Source: Xanthomonas translucens pv. cerealis (lineage in GTDB: Bacteria > Pseudomonadota > Gammaproteobacteria > Xanthomonadales > Xanthomonadaceae). From it: a stretch of 64,000 nt of DNA. The stretch's first letter is position 1, and every line of letters begins with the position of its first letter. The stretch is taken from positions 2,666,001 to 2,730,000 of the forward strand of contig NZ_CP038228.1 of NCBI RefSeq assembly GCF_006838285.1. Direction: 5' to 3'. The notes beneath the pieces are model-generated. The model was not told the DNA's origin, did not search any database, and saw only the letters and a program-made list of their open reading frames with translations. This document shows, in pieces, positions 19,440-30,843 of this stretch. Made by a program: the position numbers and the translations under genes.

Positions 19440-19463
19440 CCCGGGCGGGACAACTCGCCCGGG
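19440..19463 (+). terminator. Perfect hairpin downstream of raxX
   Basis: Arms CCCGGGCG (19440-19447) and CGCCCGGG (19456-19463) pair perfectly around an 8-base loop, about 90 bases after the raxX stop. No T-run follows, so it is at best a weak terminator between raxX and the gcvP leader; it may be another repeat-type palindrome. Confidence 0.35.
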
Positions 19464-19520
19464 TATGGCCCGGTCTGCCGGGTTGGGGTTCGCTTCGCCA
19501 ATCCGGCGGGGCGCTGGCTA

Positions 19521-19526
19521 TATACT
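19521..19526 (+). promoter_or_regulatory. gcvP: Probable -10 element of the gcvP promoter
   Basis: TATACT, inside an AT-rich GGCTATATACTG patch, lies about 15 bases before the first aptamer of the glycine riboswitch, where transcription should begin. A matching -35 at the usual distance is weak. Confidence 0.5.
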
Positions 19527-19537
19527 GTCGGCGCAAC

Positions 19538-19719
19538 ATGGTGGGAGAAGCGGCATCGCCGCTGCCGAAGGCGCAACGCCCGTAATCGCTCAGGCCCAAA
19601 ACCATCCGTATCACAACTCTGGAGAGACCGGTTGACTCCGGCGCCGAAGGGGCACGAAACGCAGGCAGGCTAAGGCCGCAGCCGCGTTTTTAAACTCTCA
19701 GGCAAAAGGACAGAGGGGC
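19538..19719 (+). ncRNA. Tandem glycine riboswitch in the gcvP leader
   Basis: Two consecutive glycine-aptamer cores are readable. Aptamer 1 starts GGGAGAAGC (19543-) with GCTGCCGAAGGCGCAACGCCC and ends CGCTCAGGCCCAAAACC. Aptamer 2 starts CTCTGGAGAGACC (19618-) with GCGCCGAAGGGGCACGAAAC and ends AACTCTCAGGCAAAAGGACAGAGG (19693-19716). The GCCGAAGG and CTCAGGCAAAA pieces are hallmarks of this class. Glycine binding normally turns on glycine-cleavage genes, which fits gcvP starting about 105 bases downstream. I cannot tell from the expression platform whether control is transcriptional or translational. Confidence 0.93.
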
Positions 19720-19825
19720 GCGAGGAAGACCTTCGCTGCGGCAGCTTGCGGCACGCCACTGCGCGTGCCATGCCGGCGGCGGCGCTTCCGACCTTTCGCA
19801 TGCCCTCTTGCTCCGGATGCCCGCC

Positions 19826-22690
<2,865 letters not shown>

Positions 22691-22722
22691 CGCCCCGCCC
22701 CGCTGCCTCGCCGCGTTTCGCC

Positions 22723-22757
22723 ACGCCAGCCCCGCACGTCGGGGCTGGCGTTTTTTT
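22723..22757 (+). terminator. Intrinsic terminator of gcvP
   Basis: A perfect 11-bp stem, ACGCCAGCCCC (22723-22733) with GGGGCTGGCGT (22741-22751), a 7-base loop and a run of 7 T. It starts 33 bases after the gcvP stop. Confidence 0.93.
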
Positions 22758-23153
22758 GCCGGCCGGCCAGCGCTATGCCGATGCCGGCGCGAACGCGGCA
22801 CGCGCCGTGCCCGGCCGCGCACGCTCAACCCGGCGCAACGATGCTCTGCATCTGCGCCCCGCATCCAGCGCAAGAAGACGACCGACGGCGAACGCGGCGA
22901 TCAGCTCGGCGCCGCGCAGGCGCGGCCGTGCGCGGCGATGCACGCCGTGCGCGCCGTCGCGCTTTGTGCGAACTGCCACACACGCCGCGGCACCTTCCTC
23001 ACGCCATGCTCGGACAGGTTGCACGGACCGTTCACGCCTGCCGGCACAGCATTGATCGGACGCATGACACCCCCTTTCTCCCGCGCATCGCGCAGCCGTT
23101 CGCAACGCGAATCCTCTCTGCCGTCCACGCATCATCCCCCGGAGCGTTCATCC
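22758..23153. other. Gene-free stretch upstream of katE
   Basis: About 400 bases between the gcvP terminator and the katE start. Short open frames here have shadow-like Arg/Ala composition. The katE promoter must lie here, but I see no clear sigma-70 hexamers and no OxyR-type tetranucleotide series like the one before katG. A GGAG ribosome site for katE is at 23141-23144. Confidence 0.5.
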
Positions 23154-25256
23154 ATGGCCAGCCCTCGCAAGCCCAGCAAATCCAGCACGCCCGTCGATAC
23201 CAGCGCCGTCGCCGACCAGCGCGGTCGCGGCGACGAACTGCACCAGCATGCCGGCGGCACGCATCCGCCGCTGACCACCAACCAGGGCATCCCGATCGCC
23301 GACAACCAGAACTCGCTGCGCGCCACGCCGCGCGGGCCGACCCTCCTGGAAGATTTCATCCTGCGCGAGAAGATCACCCACTTCGATCACGAACGCATCC
23401 CCGAGCGCATCGTGCATGCGCGCGGCAGCGCTGCGCACGGCTATTTCGAGCTGACCGCCTCGCTGCACAAGTACACCACCGCCAAGATCCTCACCGAGGT
23501 CGGGGTGAAGACGCCGGTGTTCACCCGCTTCTCCACCGTCGCCGGCGGCGCCGGTTCGGTGGACACGCCGCGCGACGTGCGCGGCTTCGCGGTCAAGTTC
23601 TACACCAAGGAAGGCAACTGGGACCTGGTCGGCAACAACATCCCGGTGTTCTTCATCCAGGACGCGATCAAATTCCCGGACCTGATCCACGCGGTGAAGA
23701 TGGAGCCGGACCGCGGCTTCCCGCAGGCGGCCAGCGCGCACGACACGTTCTGGGATTTCATCTCGCTGACCCCCGAGTCGCTGCACATGATCATGTGGGC
23801 GATGAGCGACCGCACCATTCCGCGTTCGCTGCGCATGATCGAAGGCTTCGGCATCCACAGCTTCCGCCTGCTCGACGACAACGGCAACAGCACCTTCGTC
23901 AAGTTCCACTGGCGGCCCAAGCTCGGCCTGCAGTCCACGGTGTGGGACGAGGCGGTGAAGCTGGCCGGCGCCGATCCGGACTTCCACCGCCGCGATCTGT
24001 TCGAGGCGATCCAGCAAGGCGATTTCCCGGAATGGGAGCTGGGCGTGCAGCTGTTCACCGAGGAAGAAGCCGACAAATTCCCGTTCGACCATCTCGATTC
24101 CACCAAGCTGATCCCGGAAGAACTGGTGCCGCTGAAGATCGTCGGGCGCATGGTGCTGGACCGCTGGCCGGACAACTTCTTCGCCGAGACCGAGCAGGTG
24201 GCGTATTGCCCGGCCAACATCGCCCCGGGCATCGACTTCTCCAACGATCCGCTGCTGCAGGGCCGCCTGTTCTCCTACCTGGACACCCAGCTCAGCCGCC
24301 TGGGCGGGCCGAACTTCCACCAGATCCCGATCAACGCGCCGAAGTGCCCGTTCGCCAACATGCAGCGCGACGGCCATATGCAGATGGGCGTGCCCAAGGG
24401 CCGCGTCGCCTACGAACCCAGCTCGCTGCAGGACGACAGCCCGCGCGAAAGCGCGCGCGGCTTCCCCAGCCACGCCACGCCGAGCGAGGACGGCGGCAAG
24501 GGCCGCGTGCGCGCCGCGAGCTTCGCCGACCACTACAGCCAGGCGCGGCTGTTCTTCCGCAGCCAGAGCAAGCCCGAACAGGCGCATCTGGCCTCGGCGC
24601 TGGTGTTCGAGTTGTCGAAGGTGGAGGCCGCCCATGTGCGGGCGGCGGTGGTCGGGCACCTGCGCCACATCGACCCGGCGCTGGCGCAGCGCGTGGCCAA
24701 CGGCCTGGGCATGGACGCGTTGCCGCCGGCACCGCCGGCCGCCGTCGCCCCGCAGGACATGCCGCCATCGCCGGCACTGCAACTGATCGGCAAGATGAAG
24801 CACATCTTGCAGGGGCGTGCGATCGGCATCCTGATCCATGACGGGTCCGACGCGGCGACGGTGAAGGCCCTGCAGAAGGCGGCGCGCGACGCCGGCGCCA
24901 CGGTCAAGATCGTCGCGCCGAAGGTCGGTGGCGCCAAGCTTAGCGACGGCAAGAAGCTGGCCGCGGACGGCCAGCTGGCCGGCACCCCATCATTCGTGTT
25001 CGACGCGGTGGCGGTGGTGCTGTCGGCCGAGGCCGGCAAGCAGCTGAGCAAGGAGTCGGCGGCGGTCGATTTCGTCAGCAACGCGTTCGCGCACCTGAAG
25101 GCGATCGCCGCCGATGCCGGGGCGCAGCCGCTGCTGAAGGCCGGCAACGTGGTCAAGGACGCCGGCGTGCTCGATGCCGGCAACGCCAAGGGCTTCATCG
25201 AGGCGGCCAAGACCCGCCAGTGGGACCGCGAACCGAAACTGCGCATGCTCGCCTGA
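23154..25256 (+). CDS. katE: Catalase KatE, large-subunit HPII type
   Basis: A 700-residue monofunctional haem catalase. Distal H88 ([12 protein letters not shown]), N161 (VGNNIPVFF) and haem ligand Y375 (RLFSYLDTQ) have exactly the spacing of E. coli HPII H128, N201 and Y415. The extra C-terminal domain (from about 535, [20 protein letters not shown]) is the flavodoxin/DJ-1-like domain that sets HPII-type enzymes apart from small catalases. A conserved N-terminal arm ([18 protein letters not shown]) is also present. I chose the ATG at 23154, with GGAG upstream; the longer reading is not protein-like. It ends at a strong terminator. With katG it gives this region two different peroxide-removing enzymes, of which HPII types are usually stationary-phase enzymes. 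Confidence 0.96.
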   Translation: MASPRKPSKSSTPVDTSAVADQRGRGDELHQHAGGTHPPLTTNQGIPIADNQNSLRATPRGPTLLEDFILREKITHFDHERIPERIVHARGSAAHGYFELTASLHKYTTAKILTEVGVKTPVFTRFSTVAGGAGSVDTPRDVRGFAVKFYTKEGNWDLVGNNIPVFFIQDAIKFPDLIHAVKMEPDRGFPQAASAHDTFWDFISLTPESLHMIMWAMSDRTIPRSLRMIEGFGIHSFRLLDDNGNSTFVKFHWRPKLGLQSTVWDEAVKLAGADPDFHRRDLFEAIQQGDFPEWELGVQLFTEEEADKFPFDHLDSTKLIPEELVPLKIVGRMVLDRWPDNFFAETEQVAYCPANIAPGIDFSNDPLLQGRLFSYLDTQLSRLGGPNFHQIPINAPKCPFANMQRDGHMQMGVPKGRVAYEPSSLQDDSPRESARGFPSHATPSEDGGKGRVRAASFADHYSQARLFFRSQSKPEQAHLASALVFELSKVEAAHVRAAVVGHLRHIDPALAQRVANGLGMDALPPAPPAAVAPQDMPPSPALQLIGKMKHILQGRAIGILIHDGSDAATVKALQKAARDAGATVKIVAPKVGGAKLSDGKKLAADGQLAGTPSFVFDAVAVVLSAEAGKQLSKESAAVDFVSNAFAHLKAIAADAGAQPLLKAGNVVKDAGVLDAGNAKGFIEAAKTRQWDREPKLRMLA

Positions 25257-25287
25257 GCCTGCGTCGCCAGCGATTCCCTGCCCCGAC

Positions 25288-25319
25288 CGCGCCATGCCTT
25301 CCACGCATGGCGCGTTTTT
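25288..25319 (+). terminator. Intrinsic terminator of katE
   Basis: A perfect 10-bp stem CGCGCCATGC (25288-25297) and GCATGGCGCG (25305-25314) with a 7-base loop and five T, 31 bases after the katE stop. Confidence 0.93.
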
Positions 25320-25722
25320 CGTTTGCGGCGAAGGATGCATCGGATCGCAGCGGGTACTACCTCGTCAGGATCCATCACGCTCCCGAGCGGCCGGCGAACC
25401 GCCAACCGACTCGATGTCATGACCACAACGCCGGCCTGGATCGGCTTGCCCGCAGCCGAAGAACGGCGTTGCCGGCACCCCGCAACGGCGAGCAGGCGGG
25501 CGCCAAATATCGCCCTGCCTAATTTTTCGCCATGTCTCTTGACAGTCTTGTGGCACGGGGCCGCGATGGGCTTATCCACACCCTTATGCAGAAGTCATCC
25601 ACACCCCTTGTGGACAACGCCGCGCTCGCCGGCACAGCTGGCGCCATGATCCAAGTGATTGAAAAATAATAGAATCCACCCAGCGGCTATTGACAAACGC
25701 GGATCCATGCCACGGCCGACTG

Positions 25723-25747
25723 TTGTCCCGCAACAAACCCGGGACAA
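25723..25747. repeat. Inverted repeat TTGTCCCG-N9-CGGGACAA
   Basis: Perfect 8-bp arms (25723-25730 and 25740-25747) with a 9-base spacer, just before AACTTATCCCGAGG. It could be a regulator operator or a hairpin in a short transcript; no adjacent gene start explains it. Confidence 0.5.
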
Positions 25748-25930
25748 AACTTATCCCGAGGCATGGCCGCTGCGGACACGGCTCCGCGTTCCTGGCTGAA
25801 TGCGCGTTGCCCTAGGAGGGGGCGTGCCCTGCGCGGGTGGCTGGATGGTCGCAGTCATGAGGCGGACATGGGCGTGGCGTTGGGGGGGGGTACGCGTGCA
25901 GCCTTGTGCGCTTGAACTCCGCGAGACGCT

Positions 25931-25975
25931 TCGCGCCGGACCCTCTCCCCAACCCCTCTCCCGGCGGGAGAGGGG
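25931..25975. repeat. Dispersed intergenic repeat, inverted copy
   Basis: CGCTTCGCGCCGGACCCTCTCC then CCCCTCTCCC-GGC-GGGAGAGGGG (10-bp arms, 25953-25975). Read on the minus strand it gives the same GGGAGAGGGGTTGGGG and GAGGGT-CGGCGCGAAGCG series as the blocks near 311-365 and 41114-41165. Confidence 0.75.
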
Positions 25976-26027
25976 CTATAACGCGCGGCGGTCAGACCGA
26001 TCGGCTGGGGACACGCTCCGCACAGGC

Positions 26028-26726
26028 TCAAGCCAACAGGTCACCACCCGGCGTATGCAGCAGCGATTCGGCCAAGCTGCGTTCCATCTGTTTCAGGTAA
26101 TCGCTGAAACCACCGCGCGCCCGCGCCATACGCCGGGCGCTGGTGACCACCACCGGCTGCGCGCGGCGCGCGATCCGCGCATCCACACGCACCATCGCTT
26201 CGACCAGGGCCACGTCCTCGTGCGCGGCCAGTGGCAGGAAGCCGCCGCAGCGCCGGTACAGCGCGGCGCTGAGGCCCAGGTTGGCGCCGTGCACGTGCGG
26301 GTGGTCGTCACCGCGGCATTCACCGGCGCGGTAGGCATCGCGCATCGCGCTGTCGTAGTCGTCCCAGTCGCCGACCGTGACGATGCCGCAGAACGCGTCG
26401 CTGGCGCAGTCCAGTTGCGCCGACAGCCAGTTAGCCGGCACCACCGAGTCGGCGTCGGTACACGCCAGCCAGCGGGCGCCGGCAGCCAGCGCGGCATGGG
26501 CCGCCGCCGCACGCGCGCTGCCGACATTGCCGGATTGCAGCACGATGGCCTGCGCGCCGTGGGCGGCGACGATGCCGGCGGTGCCGTCGCTGCAGCGGTC
26601 CAGCGCGACGAACACCTGCACCGGCACGCCGCGCAGGCCGGCGCATTGCGCCGCCAGCGCCACCGAGCGCAGGCAGGCACCGATCAGCTGCTCCTCGTTA
26701 TGCGCAGGAATCAGCACGGCGATCAC
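26028..26726 (-). CDS. GT2-family glycosyltransferase
   Basis: A 232-residue glycosyltransferase. The N-terminus VIAVLIPAHNEEQLIGACL is the GT-A nucleotide-binding strand, ACTDADSVVPANWL (about 92-105) holds the metal-binding D-x-D, and GANLGLSAALYRRCGGF (about 150-166) is the acceptor region. There is no membrane helix. It should transfer a sugar from a nucleotide sugar to an unknown acceptor. The GTG start at 26726 overlaps the methyltransferase stop by 4 bases (GTGA), so it is last in a coupled four-gene operon. The likely job is in a small glycoconjugate or secondary-metabolite pathway, by context only. Confidence 0.85.
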   Translation of the reverse strand: MIAVLIPAHNEEQLIGACLRSVALAAQCAGLRGVPVQVFVALDRCSDGTAGIVAAHGAQAIVLQSGNVGSARAAAAHAALAAGARWLACTDADSVVPANWLSAQLDCASDAFCGIVTVGDWDDYDSAMRDAYRAGECRGDDHPHVHGANLGLSAALYRRCGGFLPLAAHEDVALVEAMVRVDARIARRAQPVVVTSARRMARARGGFSDYLKQMERSLAESLLHTPGGDLLA

Positions 26727-27319
26727 CGCAGTCGCCCCACGGCCGCGACCGAATACGGGGTGGCGCTCCAGGCTTCGAGCAGCACGTCGTCGTCCTCGTA
26801 GCGCAGCAGGCGCGGCAGTTGCAGGGTCTGCGCCAGGCAGGCATGCACCGCGCCCCCGTCCATGCACGCCTGCACGAACGGATGCAGCCAATGGCAGGCG
26901 ACCAATACGCCGTGCTCGGTCAGCGATGCGCGCAGGCGCTGGATGCAGTCCTGCAGCAGCGGCAACGGCAGGTAGTAGCCGACCTCGCTGAACACGATCA
27001 GGTCGAACCGGCCCGGCGGCCAACTGCGCGGATGTTCGGCCTGCTGCACGAGCACGTGCGCGGATTGCGCATTGCGCTGCGCGGCCAGGACCACCGCGCG
27101 CTCGGACAGGTCGGTGGCCAACAGCGCGTCGCAACGCGGCGCCAGCGCCGCGGTCAGTTCGCCGTTGGAGCAGCCAAGTTCCCAGCCGCGTTCGAAGCGT
27201 GCACGCGGCAGGCTGGCCAGCAACAGCGCGCGCTTGCGCGCCTCGTACCAGCGTTCGCGATAGCCGAACGGATCGTCGTGGCGGTAGATGGCGCCGAAAT
27301 ACTCCTGCACCGAACTCAT
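26723..27319 (-). CDS. SAM-dependent methyltransferase, NodS-like
   Basis: A 198-residue class I methyltransferase. ELGCSNGELTAAL (about residues 47-59) is the SAM-binding motif I, LLATDLSERAV the motif II acidic region and FDLIVFSEVGYYL (about 104-116) the motif IV segment. The N-terminus EYFGAIYRHDDPFGYRERWY resembles nodulation protein S, an N-methyltransferase. The substrate is unknown. The ATG at 27319 overlaps the PIG-L stop (ATGA), and its own stop overlaps the GT2 start, so it is translated as part of one coupled series. The acceptor may be the amine exposed by the upstream deacetylase; this is inference from operon order. Confidence 0.85.
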   Translation of the reverse strand: MSSVQEYFGAIYRHDDPFGYRERWYEARKRALLLASLPRARFERGWELGCSNGELTAALAPRCDALLATDLSERAVVLAAQRNAQSAHVLVQQAEHPRSWPPGRFDLIVFSEVGYYLPLPLLQDCIQRLRASLTEHGVLVACHWLHPFVQACMDGGAVHACLAQTLQLPRLLRYEDDDVLLEAWSATPYSVAAVGRLR

Positions 27320-28077
27320 GCGGCAAAGACCTCGAAGCGGCGCGCGAAACGTTCCATCACCTGCGGCGGCAGGATCGGCGCCGGCACCGTCGGTTGTGCG
27401 GTACCCAGCTGCGAGGCGAAGCGCTGCAATGCCTGTTGCTTGGCCTGCCAGTCGGCGGCATCCAGCGTGTAGCGGACTGCACCGTGCAACGCCTGCTGCG
27501 GCGCGTCGGCGTCCATCCAGTGCCAGGCCCAGACCGGGAATTCGGCCATGCGCGCAGCGCAGGCGGCGACGGCGCGCCGCACCGCGCGCGCGCTGGCTTC
27601 GTGATCGGGATGGCCGTCGTGGCGCCAGGTGGTCAGCACCAGGTCGCCGGGCTGCAGATGCGCGTGGATGCGTTCGGCGAGCACGCATTCGCGCGGGCCG
27701 ACCTGGCCGTCGGCGATCTGCAAATGGCAGATCGCAGTGGCGTCCACGCCCAGGCACTGCGCGGCGGCGGCCAGTTCGGCGCGGCGCACGTCGCGCAGGC
27801 GCTGCGGCGTCCAGTACGGATCGTTCGGATAGCAGGCTTCGCCATCGGTCACCGCGATCAGGCACACCGGCACGCGCAGCCGCCGCGCACAGGCGACCGC
27901 GCCGCCGCAGCCCAGCGCTTCGTCGTCCGGATGCGGCGACACCACCACCAATCGGCCAGCGCCGGCGATCAGGTCTTCGATCCGGCGCTGCGGCAAGCCC
28001 GCCAGCCACGGCGAGCGCTGCCACGCCGACTCCGGCGTGCCGTCGCCGTGGATCTGCGCCGCACTCACAGCCGCCAT
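27316..28077 (-). CDS. PIG-L/LmbE-family deacetylase
   Basis: A 253-residue zinc enzyme. VVVSPHPDDEALGCGGAV (about 45-62) has the H-P-D-D zinc/catalytic motif, and WRHDGHPDHEA (about 152-162) the second H-x-x-H type cluster of the family. PIG-L enzymes remove N-acetyl groups from sugars such as GlcNAc conjugates. I chose the ATG at 28077; an in-frame codon 42 bases upstream lies deeper in the acyl-CoA dehydrogenase gene. The start overlaps that gene by 13 bases and the stop overlaps the methyltransferase (ATGA). Together with GT2 and methyltransferase it suggests glycan deacetylation then methylation. Confidence 0.87.
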   Translation of the reverse strand: MAAVSAAQIHGDGTPESAWQRSPWLAGLPQRRIEDLIAGAGRLVVVSPHPDDEALGCGGAVACARRLRVPVCLIAVTDGEACYPNDPYWTPQRLRDVRRAELAAAAQCLGVDATAICHLQIADGQVGPRECVLAERIHAHLQPGDLVLTTWRHDGHPDHEASARAVRRAVAACAARMAEFPVWAWHWMDADAPQQALHGAVRYTLDAADWQAKQQALQRFASQLGTAQPTVPAPILPPQVMERFARRFEVFAA

Positions 28078-29045
28078 GGCTGCACCTGTTCGGCCAGCGC
28101 CTGGCCCAGCACCGCCCAATCGTGCTCGGCATGGCTCTGGCGCACGAACACGGCCAGGTCAGCGCAGCGCAGGGCGTGTTCGCGGTCGCTGCACAGCGGC
28201 GCCGGTCCCAGCGCGCGGCCGACGCGATCGAGCACGTCGCTGGCGGCACGCTCCACGAACGAACGCAGCCGGACCACCGCATGCCGGTGATCGTGTTCGG
28301 GCGCCGCATCGATCGCCGCGGCCAGTTCGCGCAGCAGCGCACGCGCCGCGCCGAGCTGCTGGTCGATCGCGCCCAGATGCATCGCCGCATGCGCATCGCG
28401 CTGCAGCTTGGGATGCGCGCGCAGGCGCTCGGCCACCGCGACCGCCGCGCCGAACCAGCAAGCGGCGATGCCGGCACCGCCGTGCCAGAACCCCGGACGC
28501 GCCAGATACTGGCCCGGCGCACCGATCGCGCTGGCCGGCACCGCATCGAAGGTCACCGGTCCGCTGACCACCCGCGCCATGCCCACCGCCGCCCAGGCCT
28601 GCGTGTCGATGGCGATGCCGGGCTGGCGCAACTGCACCTGCACCAACTGCTGGCGATCGTCTTCATGCGCGGTGAGCAGCGCGCCATCGACCATGCCGGC
28701 ACCCGAACACCAGGCCTTGCGGCCGTGCACTTCGCCACACTCGGCGTTGCTGCGATAGGCCAGACGCGCATCCGGCGCTTCGGCAGCCCACACCGCGAAC
28801 AGCTGTCCAGGCGGCGGCGCCGCGGCGCCGAGTTCGGCCAGGATCGCCTGCGCGTCGTAGTGCGCCTCCAGCACCTTGGCCAGGCACACGTCGGCCGCGG
28901 CGATCTCGGCCAGGATCCGCCAGCGGTCCAGGGTATTGCCGGCGCCGGGCAGCGGCAGCTGCGGATAGCGTTCGAGCACGCGCAAGGCGGCGCGGCGCAG
29001 ATCGCAGGCGTCACCCAATGCGGTAGGGGAAAGCAGATCGGTCAA
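28065..29045 (-). CDS. Acyl-CoA dehydrogenase family protein
   Basis: A 326-residue flavoprotein-like protein, shorter than the usual 380-390 of the family. The middle domain (LPLPGAGNTLDRWRILAEIAAAD, GRKAWCSGAGMVDGALLTA) and C-terminal four-helix domain (GIAACWFGAAVAVAERLRAHP, ADLAVFVRQSHAEHDWAVLG) are recognisable. I do not see a clear catalytic glutamate, so oxidation of an acyl-CoA is unproven. There is no ATG; TTG at 29045 (MTDLLSPTALGDA) is my choice, though a GTG at 29153 would extend it. It is first of the coupled operon with PIG-L, methyltransferase and GT2. Confidence 0.72.
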   Translation of the reverse strand: MTDLLSPTALGDACDLRRAALRVLERYPQLPLPGAGNTLDRWRILAEIAAADVCLAKVLEAHYDAQAILAELGAAAPPPGQLFAVWAAEAPDARLAYRSNAECGEVHGRKAWCSGAGMVDGALLTAHEDDRQQLVQVQLRQPGIAIDTQAWAAVGMARVVSGPVTFDAVPASAIGAPGQYLARPGFWHGGAGIAACWFGAAVAVAERLRAHPKLQRDAHAAMHLGAIDQQLGAARALLRELAAAIDAAPEHDHRHAVVRLRSFVERAASDVLDRVGRALGPAPLCSDREHALRCADLAVFVRQSHAEHDWAVLGQALAEQVQPWRL

Positions 29046-29268
29046 GGAAGTGTCTCTTGCAGCGGAGAGAAGCAGCGCCTGCGCTGTCCGCGCTGTGTTG
29101 CGCGGGATGCGGCGGCGCTGGGTTGGCGCGATCAAAACAGGCGCTGCGCCCACGCGGCGTGTGCAAGCGACATAGCGGCGTACACATCGATAAAGAGTTC
29201 ATCTGCCGCGCCTGTCCAGGCCGACGCCGACGCCATGCAGCGCGACAGCGACGCGGCGATACGCAGGC

Positions 29269-30432
29269 TTACGGGGTCAGGATCACCTTGCGGCAGTCCT
29301 GTTCCTTCGTGTCGAAGATCGCGTAGCCGTCGGCGGCCTGCGCCAGGCGCATCCGATGGGTGATGATCTCGTTCGGCTTGAGCCGGCCTTCGCCGATGTG
29401 CTCGAGCAGCTCCGGCAGCAGACGCTGCACGTGGGTCTGGCCCATTTTGAAGGTCAGGCCCTTGTCGAAGGCGTCGCCGAACAGGAAGCCATGAATGAAG
29501 CCGGCATACACGCCGGGCACGCTGACCGTGCCGCCACGGCGCGTGGCGGCGATGCACTGGCGCAGTGCGGTGCCGCTGCTGCCTTCCAGCTTCAGCGTGG
29601 CCATCACCGTTTCCACGGTGCTGCCCTTGGCTTCGAAACCGACTGCATCGATGCTCGCGTCCACGCCGCGGCCGTCGGTCTGGCCGATGATGATCTCGGC
29701 CGGATCGTCGATCTGCTCGAAATTGAGCGGGATCACGCCGTAGGTCTTCTGCGCGAAATCCAGCCGGTACTGGTACCGGTCGACCATGAAGATGCGCTCG
29801 GCGCCGAGCATGCGGCAGCAAGCGGCAGTCATCAGCCCGACCGGGCCGGCGCCGAAGATCGCCACGGTGCTGCCCTGGCCAACGCCGGCGTTGAGCGTGG
29901 CCTGGTAGCCGGTGGGCAGGATGTCGGACAGGAACAGCACCTGCTCATCGTGTAGCGCGTCCGGCACCACCAGCGGGCCGACGTTGGCCTTGGGCACGCG
30001 CACGTATTCGGCCTGGCCGCCGGCCACGCCGCCATACAGGTGGCTGTAGCCGAACAGCGCCGCCGGCGGGCGGATGCCTTTCTGGTTCAGCGCGGCGCCC
30101 TTGCCGGTGTTGGTGGTTTCGCAGGCGGCGTACTCGGTCAGGCGACAGTGGAAGCACTCGCCGCAGGCGATCACGAACGGGATCACAACGCGGTCGCCTT
30201 GCTTCACGCGCGTCACCTCGGGGCCAACGTCTTCGACCACGCCCATGAATTCGTGGCCGAGCACGTCGCCGCTGTGCAGGTCGGGAATCTTGCCGCGATA
30301 CAGGTGCAGATCGGATCCGCAGATCGCGGTGGCGGTGACCCGCAGCACGATGTCGTCGGCATCGATCAACACCGGATCGGGAACGGTTTCCACGCGCACG
30401 TCTTTGGTGCCGTGATAGGTGAGAGCTTGCAT
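29269..30432 (-). CDS. Zinc-dependent alcohol dehydrogenase (formaldehyde-dehydrogenase-like)
   Basis: A 387-residue medium-chain dehydrogenase. Catalytic zinc ligands are in [11 protein letters not shown] (Cys near 37) and LGHEFMGVV (His-Glu), structural zinc cysteines in [20 protein letters not shown], and the NAD(P) Rossmann motif is [14 protein letters not shown] (about 190-203). The long insert and [19 protein letters not shown] resemble the glutathione-independent formaldehyde dehydrogenase-like branch, but the substrate cannot be fixed. I chose the ATG at 30432 ([15 protein letters not shown]). It is monocistronic, with about 220 bases to the next operon and no obvious terminator. Confidence 0.9.
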   Translation of the reverse strand: MQALTYHGTKDVRVETVPDPVLIDADDIVLRVTATAICGSDLHLYRGKIPDLHSGDVLGHEFMGVVEDVGPEVTRVKQGDRVVIPFVIACGECFHCRLTEYAACETTNTGKGAALNQKGIRPPAALFGYSHLYGGVAGGQAEYVRVPKANVGPLVVPDALHDEQVLFLSDILPTGYQATLNAGVGQGSTVAIFGAGPVGLMTAACCRMLGAERIFMVDRYQYRLDFAQKTYGVIPLNFEQIDDPAEIIIGQTDGRGVDASIDAVGFEAKGSTVETVMATLKLEGSSGTALRQCIAATRRGGTVSVPGVYAGFIHGFLFGDAFDKGLTFKMGQTHVQRLLPELLEHIGEGRLKPNEIITHRMRLAQAADGYAIFDTKEQDCRKVILTP

Positions 30433-30618
30433 CGGATGGTGTCCTCTTGCGACGGCGTGGAGCGCAGTGTTGCCGCAGGCGACGTGCAACCCGGGTGACC
30501 ATGCCGTGAGGCCAGCGTGGCGGGATCGGCGCAGCGCCCTACTGCGCGGTGCTGCGGCGCGCTATCGATTGCCGAGCGATGCACACGATGGCATGCGCTC
30601 GTGGAACGAGGATGCCAC

Positions 30619-30843
30619 TCAGTGCGGCAACAGCCGCGTATCGATCGCGTACTCGGCGAGCATCGCCGCCAGCACCTGCCGCGCCTGCGCGCGATCGCCC
30701 GGGTCCGCCGCGTCCAGCAGTTCCTGCGCGAGCGCACTGAACTGCGGCCAGAACTCGGCCGGATGGCGCAGATGCGCGGTCCACTCCGGCAGCATCGCCG
30801 CCATATGCGCCAATGCCGCCTGCGTCTGCGCGCGCGTGTTCAT
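30619..30843 (-). CDS. Small protein coupled to ndvB, unknown function
   Basis: A 74-residue protein (MNTRAQTQAALAHMAAMLPE; ending EYAIDTRLLPH), predicted all-helical and soluble, with no signal or membrane segment. Its ATG overlaps the glucan synthase stop by 4 bases (ATGA), so it should be made only when the giant gene is translated. I do not recognise a family. A role as a partner or regulator of the synthase is suggested by coupling alone. Confidence 0.65.
   Translation of the reverse strand: MNTRAQTQAALAHMAAMLPEWTAHLRHPAEFWPQFSALAQELLDAADPGDRAQARQVLAAMLAEYAIDTRLLPH

Larger units (their letters stand above)
25320..26027. other. Gene-free region with a DnaA-box cluster
   Basis: About 700 bases with no convincing gene between katE and the GT2 operon end. 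Contents: a perfect DnaA box TTATCCACA (25572-25580), a one-mismatch box TCATCCACA (25595-25603), and TGTGGACAA (25609-25617), which is TTGTCCACA on the minus strand and fits TTRTNCACA. An AT-rich patch follows (GATTGAAAAATAATAGAAT, about 25655-25673). There is also a TTGACA at 25690-25695 without a good -10, an inverted repeat at 25723-25747, and the dispersed repeat at 25931-25975. No dnaA or dnaN is in the window, so this is not the usual dnaA-linked origin. Confidence 0.6.

Noticed and set aside
25320..26027. Calling the DnaA-box cluster the chromosomal origin
   Set aside because: No dnaA, dnaN or rpmH nearby and only two consensus boxes; kept as a finding, not as an origin feature.
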